From Trebonia sp963734665 (GTDB lineage: Bacteria > Actinomycetota > Actinomycetes > Streptosporangiales > Streptosporangiaceae), in assembly GCA_963734665.1 (NCBI GenBank), contig CAVTIR010000013.1:1116001-1180000 (forward strand): 64,000 nucleotides of DNA, written 5' to 3'. The position numbers and the translations under genes are program-made. This document shows, in pieces, positions 44,144 to 52,442 of this stretch (its first letter is position 1; each line of letters opens with the position of its first letter). Under the pieces are notes generated by a model. That model was not told the DNA's origin and did no database searches. It saw nothing but the letters and a program-made list of their open reading frames with translations.

Positions 44144-44745
44144 CGGGACCCTATCTCGCGGCCCTGGGCGGTGCCCTTGGGCTGTCTGCCCGGGTATCCG
44201 GAACCGGACTCCGGGCGGGTGATGGTGTCTGCTGACTGACGGTGCCCGCTGGCCGGGCGGGCGCCGTACGGCGCGACGGAAGGCGATGGAAGAAGGTGAC
44301 TGGCGGGCCGCCCGACGCTTCGTGGGTAGCGGGCGGGCCCGGCCGACGGGTTAGGAGAAAGCGTTACGGGTCAGGCGCCCCGGGCGGTTCTCAGCCGCGC
44401 GCGTCCGGCCAGCGGGAATGGGGTGCGCAGCCGCGGAGTCCACGGTCACGGGGGTAACGGCGAAAGTTTCTGCACCACGTCCGTGACGGGCGTGCCGGCG
44501 ATCGTTACGCACTGGTCCTCCCTTCGGGCCAGCCGCGTCGCCGACCCTGCCACAGCGTGATGTGCGCTTGATCACCAGATCATGGCATAAGGTCATACCA
44601 TTTACAAGAAGGTCACTTGGTAAAATTTAGGGACGACGCTCGGCCCCCACCCCGCGGGGAGGCTAACTTCCCGCACGTCTATTACAGAGCTTGAATCGGA
44701 TCGATTCGCTCGCCGGATAGATTGCGGCGGGCTGGGAGGATTCCC
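44144..44745. other. Divergent intergenic region with operators
   Basis: 602 bases between the TTT transporter gene (leftward) and the Pht5-like gene (rightward). It contains operator-like site D (44583-44609) and a dyad GAATCG-GAT-CGATTC (44693-44707) 38 bases before the rightward start. Short frames here are Arg/Pro-rich and lack ribosome sites, so I see no gene. Confidence 0.4.
44583..44609 (-). promoter_or_regulatory. Operator-like site D (27-bp motif, inverted)
   Basis: Read leftward it gives TCTTG, two bases, AATGGTATGAC and ATGCCA three bases on. The core on the plus strand is TGGCATAAGGTCATACCA (44583-44600), identical to the core of site A. It serves the TTT transporter operon and perhaps the divergent Pht5-like gene. 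Confidence 0.65.
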
Positions 44746-45759
44746 ATGTCACTGCTGCCGATTACGCTGGCCGCGGGCCCCTACGACCGGACCCGTGCCC
44801 TCGCCGACGGCCGGGTCACGGTCGCGGGCGCGGACCTGCGGTACATCACACTGGACCCGGAGGAGATCTTCTTCCGGATGGTCACCCACGGCGAGTTCGA
44901 CGTGAGCGAGATGTCGATGGCCACCTACCACGTGCTCATGGACAAGGCCGAGCAGGCAGGCGCCCCGGCCCCGTTCGTCGCCATCCCGGTCTTCCCGTCC
45001 CGGTTGTTCCGGCACACCAGCGTCTACGTGAACACCGGGCGCATCCCCGCCGGCGGCGCCAGCGCCGCCCGTGCCTTGGCGGGCGCCACCGTCGGCGTGG
45101 CCGAGTGGCAGCTCACCGCCAACGTGTGGATCCGTGGCATCCTGGCCGAGCACTACGGCGTTCCCGTCGAGTCGGTCCGGTACCGTACCGGCGGGCTGGA
45201 CGCCCCCGGCCGCCACGAGAAGGTCGCGCTCAGCCTGCCGGAGTCGATCGACATCGCGACTATCCCGGCCGGACAAACCCTGTCGGACCTGCTCGCCTCC
45301 GGCGAGCTCGACGCAATCTACTCGCCGCGCGCGCCACGGTCGTCCGGCACGGGAAGCGTGACGCGGCTGTTCGCCGACACGCGCGCCGAAGAGGAGCGCT
45401 ACTTCGCCGAGACCGGGATCTTCCCGATCATGCACGTGATCGTCATCCGCCGCGACATCTACGATGCCAACCGCTGGCTCCCGCGTGAGCTCTTTAAGGC
45501 GTTCAACGCCGCGAAGCGGATCGCCTACGACGAACTGACTCGCACCGCCGCGCTGGCGATCTCATTGCCCTTCGCCCGCGAGGAGTACGAGCGCACCGCC
45601 GCCGCGATGGGCACCGACTACTGGGCCTATGGCATCGAGCCGAACAGGCACGTCCTGGGGACGTTCGCCCGTTATGCCACCGCCCAGCACCTCATCACGA
45701 GGCTCCCAGCTCCAGAGGACCTGTTCGTACCGGAACTCCACGAGGACGTCATCATCTGA
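44746..45759 (+). CDS. 4,5-Dihydroxyphthalate decarboxylase-like protein
   Basis: 337 residues, the clearest Pht5-family member in the window: LPITLAAGPYDRTRALADGR, LDPEEIFFRMVTHGEFDVSE, FPSRLFRHTSVYVNTGRIPA and ETGIFPIMHVIVIRRDIYDA. The ATG at 44746 follows GGGAGGATTCCC; a TTG eight codons upstream is less likely. Pht5 produces protocatechuate from 4,5-dihydroxyphthalate, the step after phthalate 4,5-dioxygenase, for which a Rieske candidate exists at 55130-56422. It has no signal peptide. Single-gene rightward unit, convergent with eutA. Confidence 0.85.
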   Translation: MSLLPITLAAGPYDRTRALADGRVTVAGADLRYITLDPEEIFFRMVTHGEFDVSEMSMATYHVLMDKAEQAGAPAPFVAIPVFPSRLFRHTSVYVNTGRIPAGGASAARALAGATVGVAEWQLTANVWIRGILAEHYGVPVESVRYRTGGLDAPGRHEKVALSLPESIDIATIPAGQTLSDLLASGELDAIYSPRAPRSSGTGSVTRLFADTRAEEERYFAETGIFPIMHVIVIRRDIYDANRWLPRELFKAFNAAKRIAYDELTRTAALAISLPFAREEYERTAAAMGTDYWAYGIEPNRHVLGTFARYATAQHLITRLPAPEDLFVPELHEDVII

Positions 45760-45787
45760 TCGCGAGATATGATGCCGATGGCTCGTT

Positions 45788-47302
45788 TTAATGGCCGAAG
45801 ACCAGCGACTTGATTGTCACCGGCACCGTGCCCGATGGCTGGCGCACCCGGCCGAGATCGACGTAATCGAAGTCCCGCAGCAGGACGCCGTCGATGACGA
45901 CGAGGTCGTTCGTGATCCCGAGTTCCTCGCGGAGCAGCCGGCCCAGGGTACGCGCGACATCGCCGTCGAGCATCAGGTAGAGCGGCGCGCCCGCGGCGAT
46001 CCGGTCAGCGAGGCCCTGCGCCACGGCTTCGGCGAGGCCGCGCAGACGGGGGTACTCCGGTGGCCCTTCCCAGCGCAGGGCGACCACGAGGTCCTCGGTG
46101 GCGCCAACGCCGAAGCGGGCGACGTGCCGCCGAATCTCCTCGGCGACGGCCGTTGCGTCGATGACATCTGGTATCTCGTACTGCGGTCGCGCGACAGGCA
46201 GGTTCCGCCGGGGCAGGGTCCGCTCGGGTGAGCCCAGGTAGCTGGTGATGCCGCTCAGCTGGACGGTGTACTCCGATGCTCCCAGGACCGTAGCCCGGAT
46301 CCGGGCTTCAGCAGGCAGCACCGGAGCGGGCAGTCGCCCGCTTTCGCCAGCTGACGCGAGAGCCGCGCCGAGACGCGGGCCGAGATCCCCGAACGAACGG
46401 GTCTCCGTGTGATACACGTACTCGGAGACCCCGCCGGAGAAGATCAGCCCGTCGAGGTGGCCGAGCGCGGTCAGCGGGTCGGTAAGCCAGAGCGCCGGGT
46501 CGGCGGACGGCACCCCGCGGAGCACGCGCAGGAGTTCGTCCGCCATCCGGTCGGCGACCGCGTCGAGCGTGCCGGGCTTAGGCGGCGAGCCCAGCTCAAG
46601 GCAGACCCCCGCGCGTTCCGCGTGGTACGCGCCGCCCGGCTCGAGGCGGGCGACGGTGCCGTCCTCGCCGAGTGCCACGAGGCGCCCGCCGACATGGAAC
46701 GCCGCAGTGGCGGCGATCCTGCCGTCGTCCACGAGCGTGACCTTCGTGGTACCGCCGCCGATGTCGACGTTGAGGAGCCGGCTGTGGTCACGGTGCGATG
46801 CCCGCACGGCACCCGAGCCGTACGCCGCCAGCATGGCCTCCATGTGGTGGCCAGCCGAAGCGCACACAAGGTCGCCGGCGTGCTCGCTGGCCACCGCGGC
46901 GATCGCCTCGGCGTTGTGCCGCCGCAGTGCCTCGCCGGTCAGGATGACCACGCCCGTGTCGATGTCGTCCGGCGTCACCCGCGCGTCGGCGTAGGCCTGA
47001 TCGAGTATCTTGCCTAGCGCTTCGGCGTCGATGCGCATGCCGTCGGTGTACGGCGTGAACTGCACTTCGGACTCGAAGTGCTTCTCCCGCCGTACGACGA
47101 CGTACCTGCTCGTCAGGTTCTCGCTCAGGCGGCGCAGGTAAAGCCGCGAGAACGCCACCTGGGTGCCCGACGAGCCGATGTCCACGCCGACGCTGCGCAG
47201 CATAACGTTGTCCTGCTGCCAGACCGGGTTCTCCTCCAGCGGGACATCGGGCTCATCGTCGTGGTCATCGTGGCCGTGGTGGCCCGTCATAGGGTCAGTC
47301 AT
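45788..47302 (-). CDS. eutA: EutA-like ethanolamine ammonia-lyase reactivating factor
   Basis: 504 residues of the EutA family (PF06277). It has actin-like ATPase motifs SVGVDIGSSGTQVAFSRLYL (phosphate 1) and LLNVDIGGGTTKVTLVDDGR (phosphate 2), with TGEALRRHNAEAIAAVASEH between and the adenosine-site-like LIFSGGVSEYVY. EutA restores activity to the cobalamin enzyme EutBC. No EutB, EutC or other eut gene is in the window. The N-terminus carries an extra His/Asp-rich stretch (GHHGHDDHDDE), perhaps a metal site. The ATG overlaps the bicupin stop by four bases, so both are translated together; it may service an enzyme of this pathway. Confidence 0.85.
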   Translation of the reverse strand: MTDPMTGHHGHDDHDDEPDVPLEENPVWQQDNVMLRSVGVDIGSSGTQVAFSRLYLRRLSENLTSRYVVVRREKHFESEVQFTPYTDGMRIDAEALGKILDQAYADARVTPDDIDTGVVILTGEALRRHNAEAIAAVASEHAGDLVCASAGHHMEAMLAAYGSGAVRASHRDHSRLLNVDIGGGTTKVTLVDDGRIAATAAFHVGGRLVALGEDGTVARLEPGGAYHAERAGVCLELGSPPKPGTLDAVADRMADELLRVLRGVPSADPALWLTDPLTALGHLDGLIFSGGVSEYVYHTETRSFGDLGPRLGAALASAGESGRLPAPVLPAEARIRATVLGASEYTVQLSGITSYLGSPERTLPRRNLPVARPQYEIPDVIDATAVAEEIRRHVARFGVGATEDLVVALRWEGPPEYPRLRGLAEAVAQGLADRIAAGAPLYLMLDGDVARTLGRLLREELGITNDLVVIDGVLLRDFDYVDLGRVRQPSGTVPVTIKSLVFGH

Positions 47303-48435
47303 GCGGTTGGCGCGAGCTCGCTCGGCCGCGGGGGCAGGTCCTCGATCTCGGCGGCGTAAGCCGTATCCATGTTCGGCACCAGGCCCCTCTTCGCCAGCGC
47401 CTGGGCGAAGGTCTCGCGGACGACCGGCGACTCGTCGGCATAGTCGATCTGGTCGCCGCCGATGCGCCTGCTGATCCACGCCTTCGGCACGCCCTGGGCA
47501 TTGCGGATGGAGACTACCTCGTGCTTGAAGGCGAGGTAGCGCGCCGGGGTGTCGCCGGTGTTGAAGTGCTGGTGGTACCACATGTTCGGCGGGACGATCA
47601 GCGTGCCGGGCTGCCATTCGTACCGCTTGGGCTCCTCGCCCTCCGGCCACATCAGGCTGAAGCCCTCGCCGGTCAGGATGATGACGTGCGCCCCCGGACC
47701 GTGCCGGTGGCCTTTCTTATATGTCGCCACAGGGAACTGCGAGATGTGGCTGTTCATCGAGCCCTTGGCCATCATGAAGCGGATGTGGCCGCCGCCGGCC
47801 CCGCGCTCCTTCGCCTCGTTCAGCGGCAGGTTGATCGCGTCGGCGACGAAGTTGGTCTTGAGCAGCAGCCCTTCGCGCTCGTCCTTGTCGGCGAAGTAAT
47901 CCGGCTCACCGTCAAAGCGCCCGGTGAAGTCATGCGGGGTGTTGAAGACGAACTCGGGCTCGTCGTACAGGTTGATGATCGGCGGCATGTTCGTCGATGA
48001 GACGAAGCGGGCAGCGGTCGTGCCGGAGCCGTTGAAGTGCTGGTGCCAGGTGTTGAGCGGGATCGCGAACAGCGAGCCGGGGCCCCACTCGAAGGTCACC
48101 TTGGCCCCTGCATCGTTCCAGACCGAGGTCGAGCCGTAGCCGGACAGGACAAGGATCATTTCCTCGAAGAGCTGACGTTGCGGGGCGAGCTTGCCGCCGG
48201 CTGGGATCTCGCACACGTAGCAGTCGTTGGACGTGCGTGAGGCCTCGTGGTTGATGAAGACGCCGCGCCCGCCGCGCCGCTCCCAGGGCTTCAGTTCGAC
48301 CGTGTTGAGATCGGGTACATAATGGGCGGCGATGATGTCGAGGCCCTCGGCCTCAACCCACCGTACGTACGGAGAGTCCTTCTCCCTGGCGAACTTCTTC
48401 GCCATGTTCTCCGGGACAAGAGCGTCGTTGGCCAT
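47299..48435 (-). CDS. Bicupin protein
   Basis: 378 residues with two cupin domains: LFEEMILVLSGYGSTSVWND with FAIPLNTWHQHFNGSG, and GHRHGPGAHVIILTGEGFSL with PPNMWYHQHFNTGDTPARYL. The first domain lacks the leading His-X-His (it reads PQRQLFEE), while the second keeps HRH and YHQH. The ATG at 48435 follows GGAGGGCTC. It leads a two-gene leftward operon with eutA and has its own operator-like dyad upstream. A dioxygenase or isomerase role in the aromatic pathway is inferred. Confidence 0.75.
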   Translation of the reverse strand: MANDALVPENMAKKFAREKDSPYVRWVEAEGLDIIAAHYVPDLNTVELKPWERRGGRGVFINHEASRTSNDCYVCEIPAGGKLAPQRQLFEEMILVLSGYGSTSVWNDAGAKVTFEWGPGSLFAIPLNTWHQHFNGSGTTAARFVSSTNMPPIINLYDEPEFVFNTPHDFTGRFDGEPDYFADKDEREGLLLKTNFVADAINLPLNEAKERGAGGGHIRFMMAKGSMNSHISQFPVATYKKGHRHGPGAHVIILTGEGFSLMWPEGEEPKRYEWQPGTLIVPPNMWYHQHFNTGDTPARYLAFKHEVVSIRNAQGVPKAWISRRIGGDQIDYADESPVVRETFAQALAKRGLVPNMDTAYAAEIEDLPPRPSELAPTA

Positions 48436-48453
48436 GAGCCCTCCAGAAGTAGG

Positions 48454-48474
48454 TTGGTATAATGGTATTACCAA
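48454..48474. promoter_or_regulatory. Operator-like site F
   Basis: TTGGTA-N9-TACCAA (48454-48474), a dyad with 6-bp arms 19 bases before the bicupin-eutA start. It contains GGTATAATGGTATTACC, related to the GGTAT half-sites of sites A-D but one base longer in the centre. Confidence 0.6.
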
Positions 48475-48562
48475 TGAGCTGAGATGGGGAAGTGGCGCGC
48501 GATGCGAAACTGGTGACAGCCACCACAGCTGCAGCCTGACGACTTGGGGTGGCGTGGGCGCC

Positions 48563-49576
48563 TCAGCCGCGGAGCCGCGCGTCGAGGCGAGGGTAGACGC
48601 GGCGGGCGTTGAGCTCGTAGATCTTGCGGAGGTCGCTGTCGGGCAGGCCAGTCTTGTCGACGTAGCGCTTGGTGTCGTCCCAGGAGGCGCCGGTGGCGGG
48701 GTTGTCGCCGCGGACAGCGCCGAGCATCTCGGAGGCGAACAGGATGTTGTCCGCCGGGATGACCGAGGTGAGCAGGTTGATGCCGGGCTGGTGGTAGACG
48801 CAGCTATCGAAGAACACGTTCCCGAGCACGTGCCCGCCGATCGGCGGCCGCTCCTCCCGGACGGCCAGGCCCTGGTAGCGGCCCCAGTGGTAGGGGACGG
48901 CGCCGCCGCCGTGCGGGATCACGAACCGCAGCCCAGGGAACCGGCCGAACAAGTCCCCCGACACCAGCTGCATGAACACGGTGGTGTCCGCGTTCAGGTA
49001 GTGCCCGCCGAGCGTGTGCACCGCCGGGTTGGCCGAGGCGGACACGTGGATCATCGCCGGGACGTCCAGCTCGACGAGCTTCTCGTACAGCGGGAACCAG
49101 TACTCGTCCGTCATCGGCGGGGACGTCCAGTACCCGCCCGACGGGTCGGGGTTGAGGTTAGCGCCGACGAACCCGAGCTGCGCCACGCACCGCTCTAGCT
49201 CGGCGACGCAAGCATCAAGCGGCTCGCCCGCCACCTGCGGGAGCTGGCAGGCACCCGCGAAGTTGTCAGGGAACAGAGTCGTCACCCGGTAGACCAGGTC
49301 GTTGCTCGCCCGCGCCCACGCCACCGCGGCAGCCGGGTCGGTGACGTCGTGGCCCATGCCCGAGGCGCGCGGGGAGAAGATCGTCAGGTCGGACCCGCGC
49401 TCGCGCGCGATCCGCAGCTGGTTGCCCTCGATCGAATCCCGGATCTCGTCATCGCTGATGCCCGCCAGCACCGGCTCGGGCGACGACGGATCGGACAGCC
49501 GCGTGAGCTGCGCCTTCCGGAACTCCCCCAACGCCGCAGGCGCCGTCGTGTAGTGGCCGTGGATGTCGATGATCAT
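48563..49576 (-). CDS. ligJ: 4-Oxalomesaconate hydratase
   Basis: 337 residues of the amidohydrolase superfamily, closely matching LigJ of the protocatechuate 4,5-cleavage pathway as I remember it. It has IIDIHGHYTTAP at the start (metal HxH), RERGSDLTIFSPRASGMGHD, VGANLNPDPSGGYWTSPPMT, FVIPHGGGAVPYHWGRYQGL and NILFASEMLGAVRG. It adds water to 4-oxalomesaconate to give 4-carboxy-4-hydroxy-2-oxoadipate. The ATG at 49576 follows GGGGAGCGTCCGATG-like spacing. It is the third gene of the leftward alcohol dehydrogenase-ligK-ligJ operon. Confidence in the specific activity is high because the match runs full length. Confidence 0.9.
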   Translation of the reverse strand: MIIDIHGHYTTAPAALGEFRKAQLTRLSDPSSPEPVLAGISDDEIRDSIEGNQLRIARERGSDLTIFSPRASGMGHDVTDPAAAVAWARASNDLVYRVTTLFPDNFAGACQLPQVAGEPLDACVAELERCVAQLGFVGANLNPDPSGGYWTSPPMTDEYWFPLYEKLVELDVPAMIHVSASANPAVHTLGGHYLNADTTVFMQLVSGDLFGRFPGLRFVIPHGGGAVPYHWGRYQGLAVREERPPIGGHVLGNVFFDSCVYHQPGINLLTSVIPADNILFASEMLGAVRGDNPATGASWDDTKRYVDKTGLPDSDLRKIYELNARRVYPRLDARLRG

Positions 49577-49603
49577 CGGACGCTCCCCGCCTCGTCGGTC
49601 CGC

Positions 49604-50278
49604 CTAGTCCACATACCGCAGTCCCCGCTCGGCCAGCCGCTCGCGCATATTGCTCACGTCCAGGCTGACCTCGCCGGCCGCGTACCGCTTGCGGGACGCC
49701 TCTTCCTTCTCGGCCCTCGCCCGGCTGGCATCGAGCACGGAAGGCGCGTCCAGCCGCGGCACCACGACGACCCCGTCGTCGTCGGCGACGATCACGTCGC
49801 CCGGCTGGATGAGCTGGCCGCCACACACGAGCGGGACGTTCACATCGCCGAGCGTCTCTTTCACGGTGCCCGCCGCGGACACGCACCGGGACCAGACCGG
49901 GAAGCCCATGCGGGTCAGCTCGCGGACGTCGCGGCAGCCCGCCTCGATGACCAGGCCCCGCACGCCGCGTGCGTGCAGCGCCGTGGCCAGCAGCTCGCCG
50001 AAGTACCCGTCCTCGCACCGCGACGTCGGCGCCACCACCAGGATGTCGCCGTCCTGGCACTGCTCGACGGCGACGTGGATCATCCAGTTGTCGCCGGGCG
50101 GGACGCTGACCGTGACCGCGGTGCCCGAGATCTGGGCGCCCTGGTAGATCGGGTTGAGGTACGGCGCCAGCAGGCCGCGGCGCCCCTGGGCCTCGTGCGC
50201 CGTGGCGACGCCGAGCTCCGCGTACGCGTCAGCGATGGCCCGGTCGGTGCGGGTAACGCCACGGACGACGATTGCCAT
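49604..50278 (-). CDS. ligK: 4-Carboxy-4-hydroxy-2-oxoadipate aldolase/oxaloacetate decarboxylase
   Basis: 224 residues of the RraA-like/class II pyruvate aldolase family (LigK/ProA/GalC). It cleaves 4-carboxy-4-hydroxy-2-oxoadipate to pyruvate and oxaloacetate. The metal and substrate loop is GVRGLVIEAGCRDVRELTRM, with the family Arg-Asp pair, preceded by GDILVVAPTSRCEDGYFGEL. The start MAIVVRGVTRTDRAIADAYA at 50278 is two bases after the alcohol dehydrogenase stop; the open frame upstream overlaps that gene and is discarded. With ligJ it forms the last two steps of the gallate/protocatechuate meta pathway. Confidence 0.9.
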   Translation of the reverse strand: MAIVVRGVTRTDRAIADAYAELGVATAHEAQGRRGLLAPYLNPIYQGAQISGTAVTVSVPPGDNWMIHVAVEQCQDGDILVVAPTSRCEDGYFGELLATALHARGVRGLVIEAGCRDVRELTRMGFPVWSRCVSAAGTVKETLGDVNVPLVCGGQLIQPGDVIVADDDGVVVVPRLDAPSVLDASRARAEKEEASRKRYAAGEVSLDVSNMRERLAERGLRYVD

Positions 50279-50280
50279 GC

Positions 50281-51396
50281 TCAGGCCTCCCACGGATGGA
50301 GGGACACGTGGATGACGTCTTCGTCGCTGCCGGTGCCGCCGATCGCCTTGATCGCGCGGTCCACGTCGCCTAGGCCGAACGTGTGCGTGACCAGCAGGTC
50401 GAGCGGGAAGCGCCCGGACGCGAGCTGCTTGACCGCGAGCTCGCACGCGCGGTAGCTGTGGCCCCGCGCGCTCTTGATCGTGATCGCCTTCTCCGTGACC
50501 TTCTTCACCGGGAAGTCGGGGAAGGCGGCCAGCTCGCCCTGGATCAGCAGCGTTCCCTCACGGCGCTTGAGAGCGTCGATGCCGAGCAGCACCGGCGCGG
50601 TCCCCGCGCCCGAGGTGCAGTCGAGCACGATGCCGACGCCCTTGCCGCCGGTCAGTTCCATGATCCGCTCTAGCGGATCCTCCCGCTGGACGTCGATCAC
50701 GTAGTCGGCCCCGAGCTTGATGGCCATCTCGAGGCGCGCGGCGTCCTTCGTGGTGCCAGTGACGATAATCAGCGAGGCGCCAGCCTGCTTGCACGCGACC
50801 GTCTGCGACAGCCCCTGCTGGCCGGGACCCTGGATGAGCACGGTCGAGTCGTAACCGACGCCGGCCGCGAACAGCGCCCACTCGATACCGTTGGACATCG
50901 GGGTGGCGAGCCCGGCCAGGTCCGACGACAGGCCGTCGGGCAGCTTGTGCAGCACCGCGTTCCACGGCAGGAACATGTACTGCGCGAACCCGCCCCACAG
51001 ATGGTAGGGATTCTCCGCCGACGTGTACCCGAAACGGCGCGCGTCCGGGTTCGTCCGCCAGTCGGTCAGCTCGCAGTGCCGGTACTCCCCCGCCCGGCAC
51101 CAGTCGCACTGGAAGCAGCCGACGTAGTGCTCGACGAAGACGCGGTCGCCCTCGCGGACGCCCTGACGCTCGGCGAATGTCCGTCCGGCCTTCGCGATCA
51201 CGCCGATGTTCTCGTGGCCCATGATCACGGGGTCGGCGAACGGCGGCTTCGCGTACATCTTCACGTCGGTCCCGCAGATCCCTGCGACCTCGACCTTGAG
51301 CAACGCGCCATCGTCGGGTATCTCAGGCATGGGGAACTCGCGGAGCTCGGTGCGTCCCGGACCTGTCCTTACCGCTGCCAACACTTGCTCAGCCAT
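50281..51396 (-). CDS. Zinc-dependent alcohol dehydrogenase (MDR)
   Basis: 371 residues of the medium-chain dehydrogenase family. The catalytic zinc site is CGTD and GHENIG; the structural zinc site is CFQCDWCRAGEYRHCEL; the nucleotide-binding region is VLIQGPGQQGLSQTVACKQA. The usual GxGxxG reads GPGQQG, as in threonine/alcohol dehydrogenases of actinobacteria. ATG 51396 follows AGGAGCGTCGCTC. As first gene of the ligJK operon it may oxidise an alcohol or semialdehyde intermediate of the same pathway, or remove a by-product; no closer assignment can be made. Confidence 0.88.
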   Translation of the reverse strand: MAEQVLAAVRTGPGRTELREFPMPEIPDDGALLKVEVAGICGTDVKMYAKPPFADPVIMGHENIGVIAKAGRTFAERQGVREGDRVFVEHYVGCFQCDWCRAGEYRHCELTDWRTNPDARRFGYTSAENPYHLWGGFAQYMFLPWNAVLHKLPDGLSSDLAGLATPMSNGIEWALFAAGVGYDSTVLIQGPGQQGLSQTVACKQAGASLIIVTGTTKDAARLEMAIKLGADYVIDVQREDPLERIMELTGGKGVGIVLDCTSGAGTAPVLLGIDALKRREGTLLIQGELAAFPDFPVKKVTEKAITIKSARGHSYRACELAVKQLASGRFPLDLLVTHTFGLGDVDRAIKAIGGTGSDEDVIHVSLHPWEA

Positions 51397-51442
51397 GAGC
51401 GACGCTCCTAACTGGGTGCTCCATCCGACCAGAAAGGTCTAT

Positions 51443-51460
51443 TGGTATGACAGATTACCA
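51443..51460. promoter_or_regulatory. Operator-like site G
   Basis: TGGTATGACAGATTACCA, an 18-bp dyad sharing TGGTATGAC with sites A-D. It lies in the 80-base gap between the leftward ligJK operon and the rightward Pht5-like gene and could control both. It also overlaps the in-frame ATG at 51447, which speaks for the downstream start at 51477. Confidence 0.6.
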
Positions 51461-51476
51461 TGCTAGGGTTCGGGAC

Positions 51477-52424
51477 ATGGGCCAGCTCACACTCACCGCC
51501 GTGACCCGCACCCAGGGCGCCACCCAGGCGCTGAAGGACGGGACCGTCCAGCCAGCCGGCGTCACGCTGGCCTTCGAAGAAGTGCCGGTTCTCATCCAGG
51601 CATTCCGCCGGATGGTGCGCACCCTCGACTTCGACATCACCGAGATGGCGTTCACCACGTACATGGTCGCGAAGGCGCACGGCAAGCCGTTCACCGCGCT
51701 GCCGGTGTTCCTCGTGCGCGGGTTCCACCACGGCGCGATCCTGCGCGGCGCGAAGTCCGGCGACCTTGCCCCGAAGGACCTGGAGGGCCGCCCGTCCGGC
51801 GTCAACCGCGGCTACACGGTGACGACCGGGGTCTGGGCCCGTGGCATCCTGGCCGACGAGTACGGCGTCGACCTCAGCCGCGTCACCTGGGTGCTGTCCG
51901 GTGACGAGCATGTTCAGGAGTACGTCCCGCCGCCCAACGTCGTCCCTGTCCCGGCCGGCAAGGACGTGCCGGACATGGTCGCCTCCGGCGAACTCGCCGC
52001 CGGCGTCGGCATCCCGGCGGATCATCCGGGTGTCGCGCCGCTGATCCCCGACGCGGCAGAGGCCGGCTACCGCGCGCTGCGCGAGCGCGGCTTCTACCCC
52101 ATCAACCACGTCGTCGTCGTCAAAGATGAGCTCCTCGCGAAGATCCCCGACCTCGCCCCTGACCTGTTCGCGGCGTACGCGGCGGCCAAGAACCGCTACA
52201 CCGCCGCTCTCATGAGCGAAGGGATCACCGATCCCGGCCCGTCCGACCGCATGTACCAACGGGTGGCGGAGATCACCGGCGCGGACCCCATGCCGTATGG
52301 CATCGCGCCGAACCGCGCGATGATCGACCAGCTCATCCGCTACGCGGTCGACCAGAAAATCCTGGACAAGCCAGTCGCGGCGCAGGACCTGTTCGCCGCG
52401 AGCACCCACGACCTGACGGCCTAG
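51477..52424 (+). CDS. Divergent Pht5/NMT1-like protein
   Basis: 315 residues. It shares the 4,5-dihydroxyphthalate decarboxylase-like layout but with clear differences: FEEVPVLIQAFRRMVRTLDF, ITEMAFTTYMVAKAHGKPFT, LPVFLVRGFHHGAILRG and GFYPINHVVVVKDELLAKIP. The FPSRxFRHS element of the other two copies reads FLVRGFHHGA. ATG 51477 is preferred because an operator-like dyad covers the upstream ATG at 51447. No signal peptide. It is followed after 18 bases by rpiB. It may be a decarboxylase of a different substrate or a cytoplasmic binding protein. Confidence 0.75.
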   Translation: MGQLTLTAVTRTQGATQALKDGTVQPAGVTLAFEEVPVLIQAFRRMVRTLDFDITEMAFTTYMVAKAHGKPFTALPVFLVRGFHHGAILRGAKSGDLAPKDLEGRPSGVNRGYTVTTGVWARGILADEYGVDLSRVTWVLSGDEHVQEYVPPPNVVPVPAGKDVPDMVASGELAAGVGIPADHPGVAPLIPDAAEAGYRALRERGFYPINHVVVVKDELLAKIPDLAPDLFAAYAAAKNRYTAALMSEGITDPGPSDRMYQRVAEITGADPMPYGIAPNRAMIDQLIRYAVDQKILDKPVAAQDLFAASTHDLTA

Positions 52425-52442
52425 GCGAGCTGGAGGATCACC

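Noticed and set aside
42734..44239. Rightward open frame rich in Asp, Arg and Gly
   Set aside because: Antisense to the TctA gene.
44351..44596. Leftward open frame starting inside operator-like site D
   Set aside because: No ribosome site, Arg/His-rich shadow composition; its start codon is created by the operator sequence.
45788..47302. Ethanolamine utilisation operon
   Set aside because: Only eutA is present; EutB, EutC and the microcompartment genes are absent.
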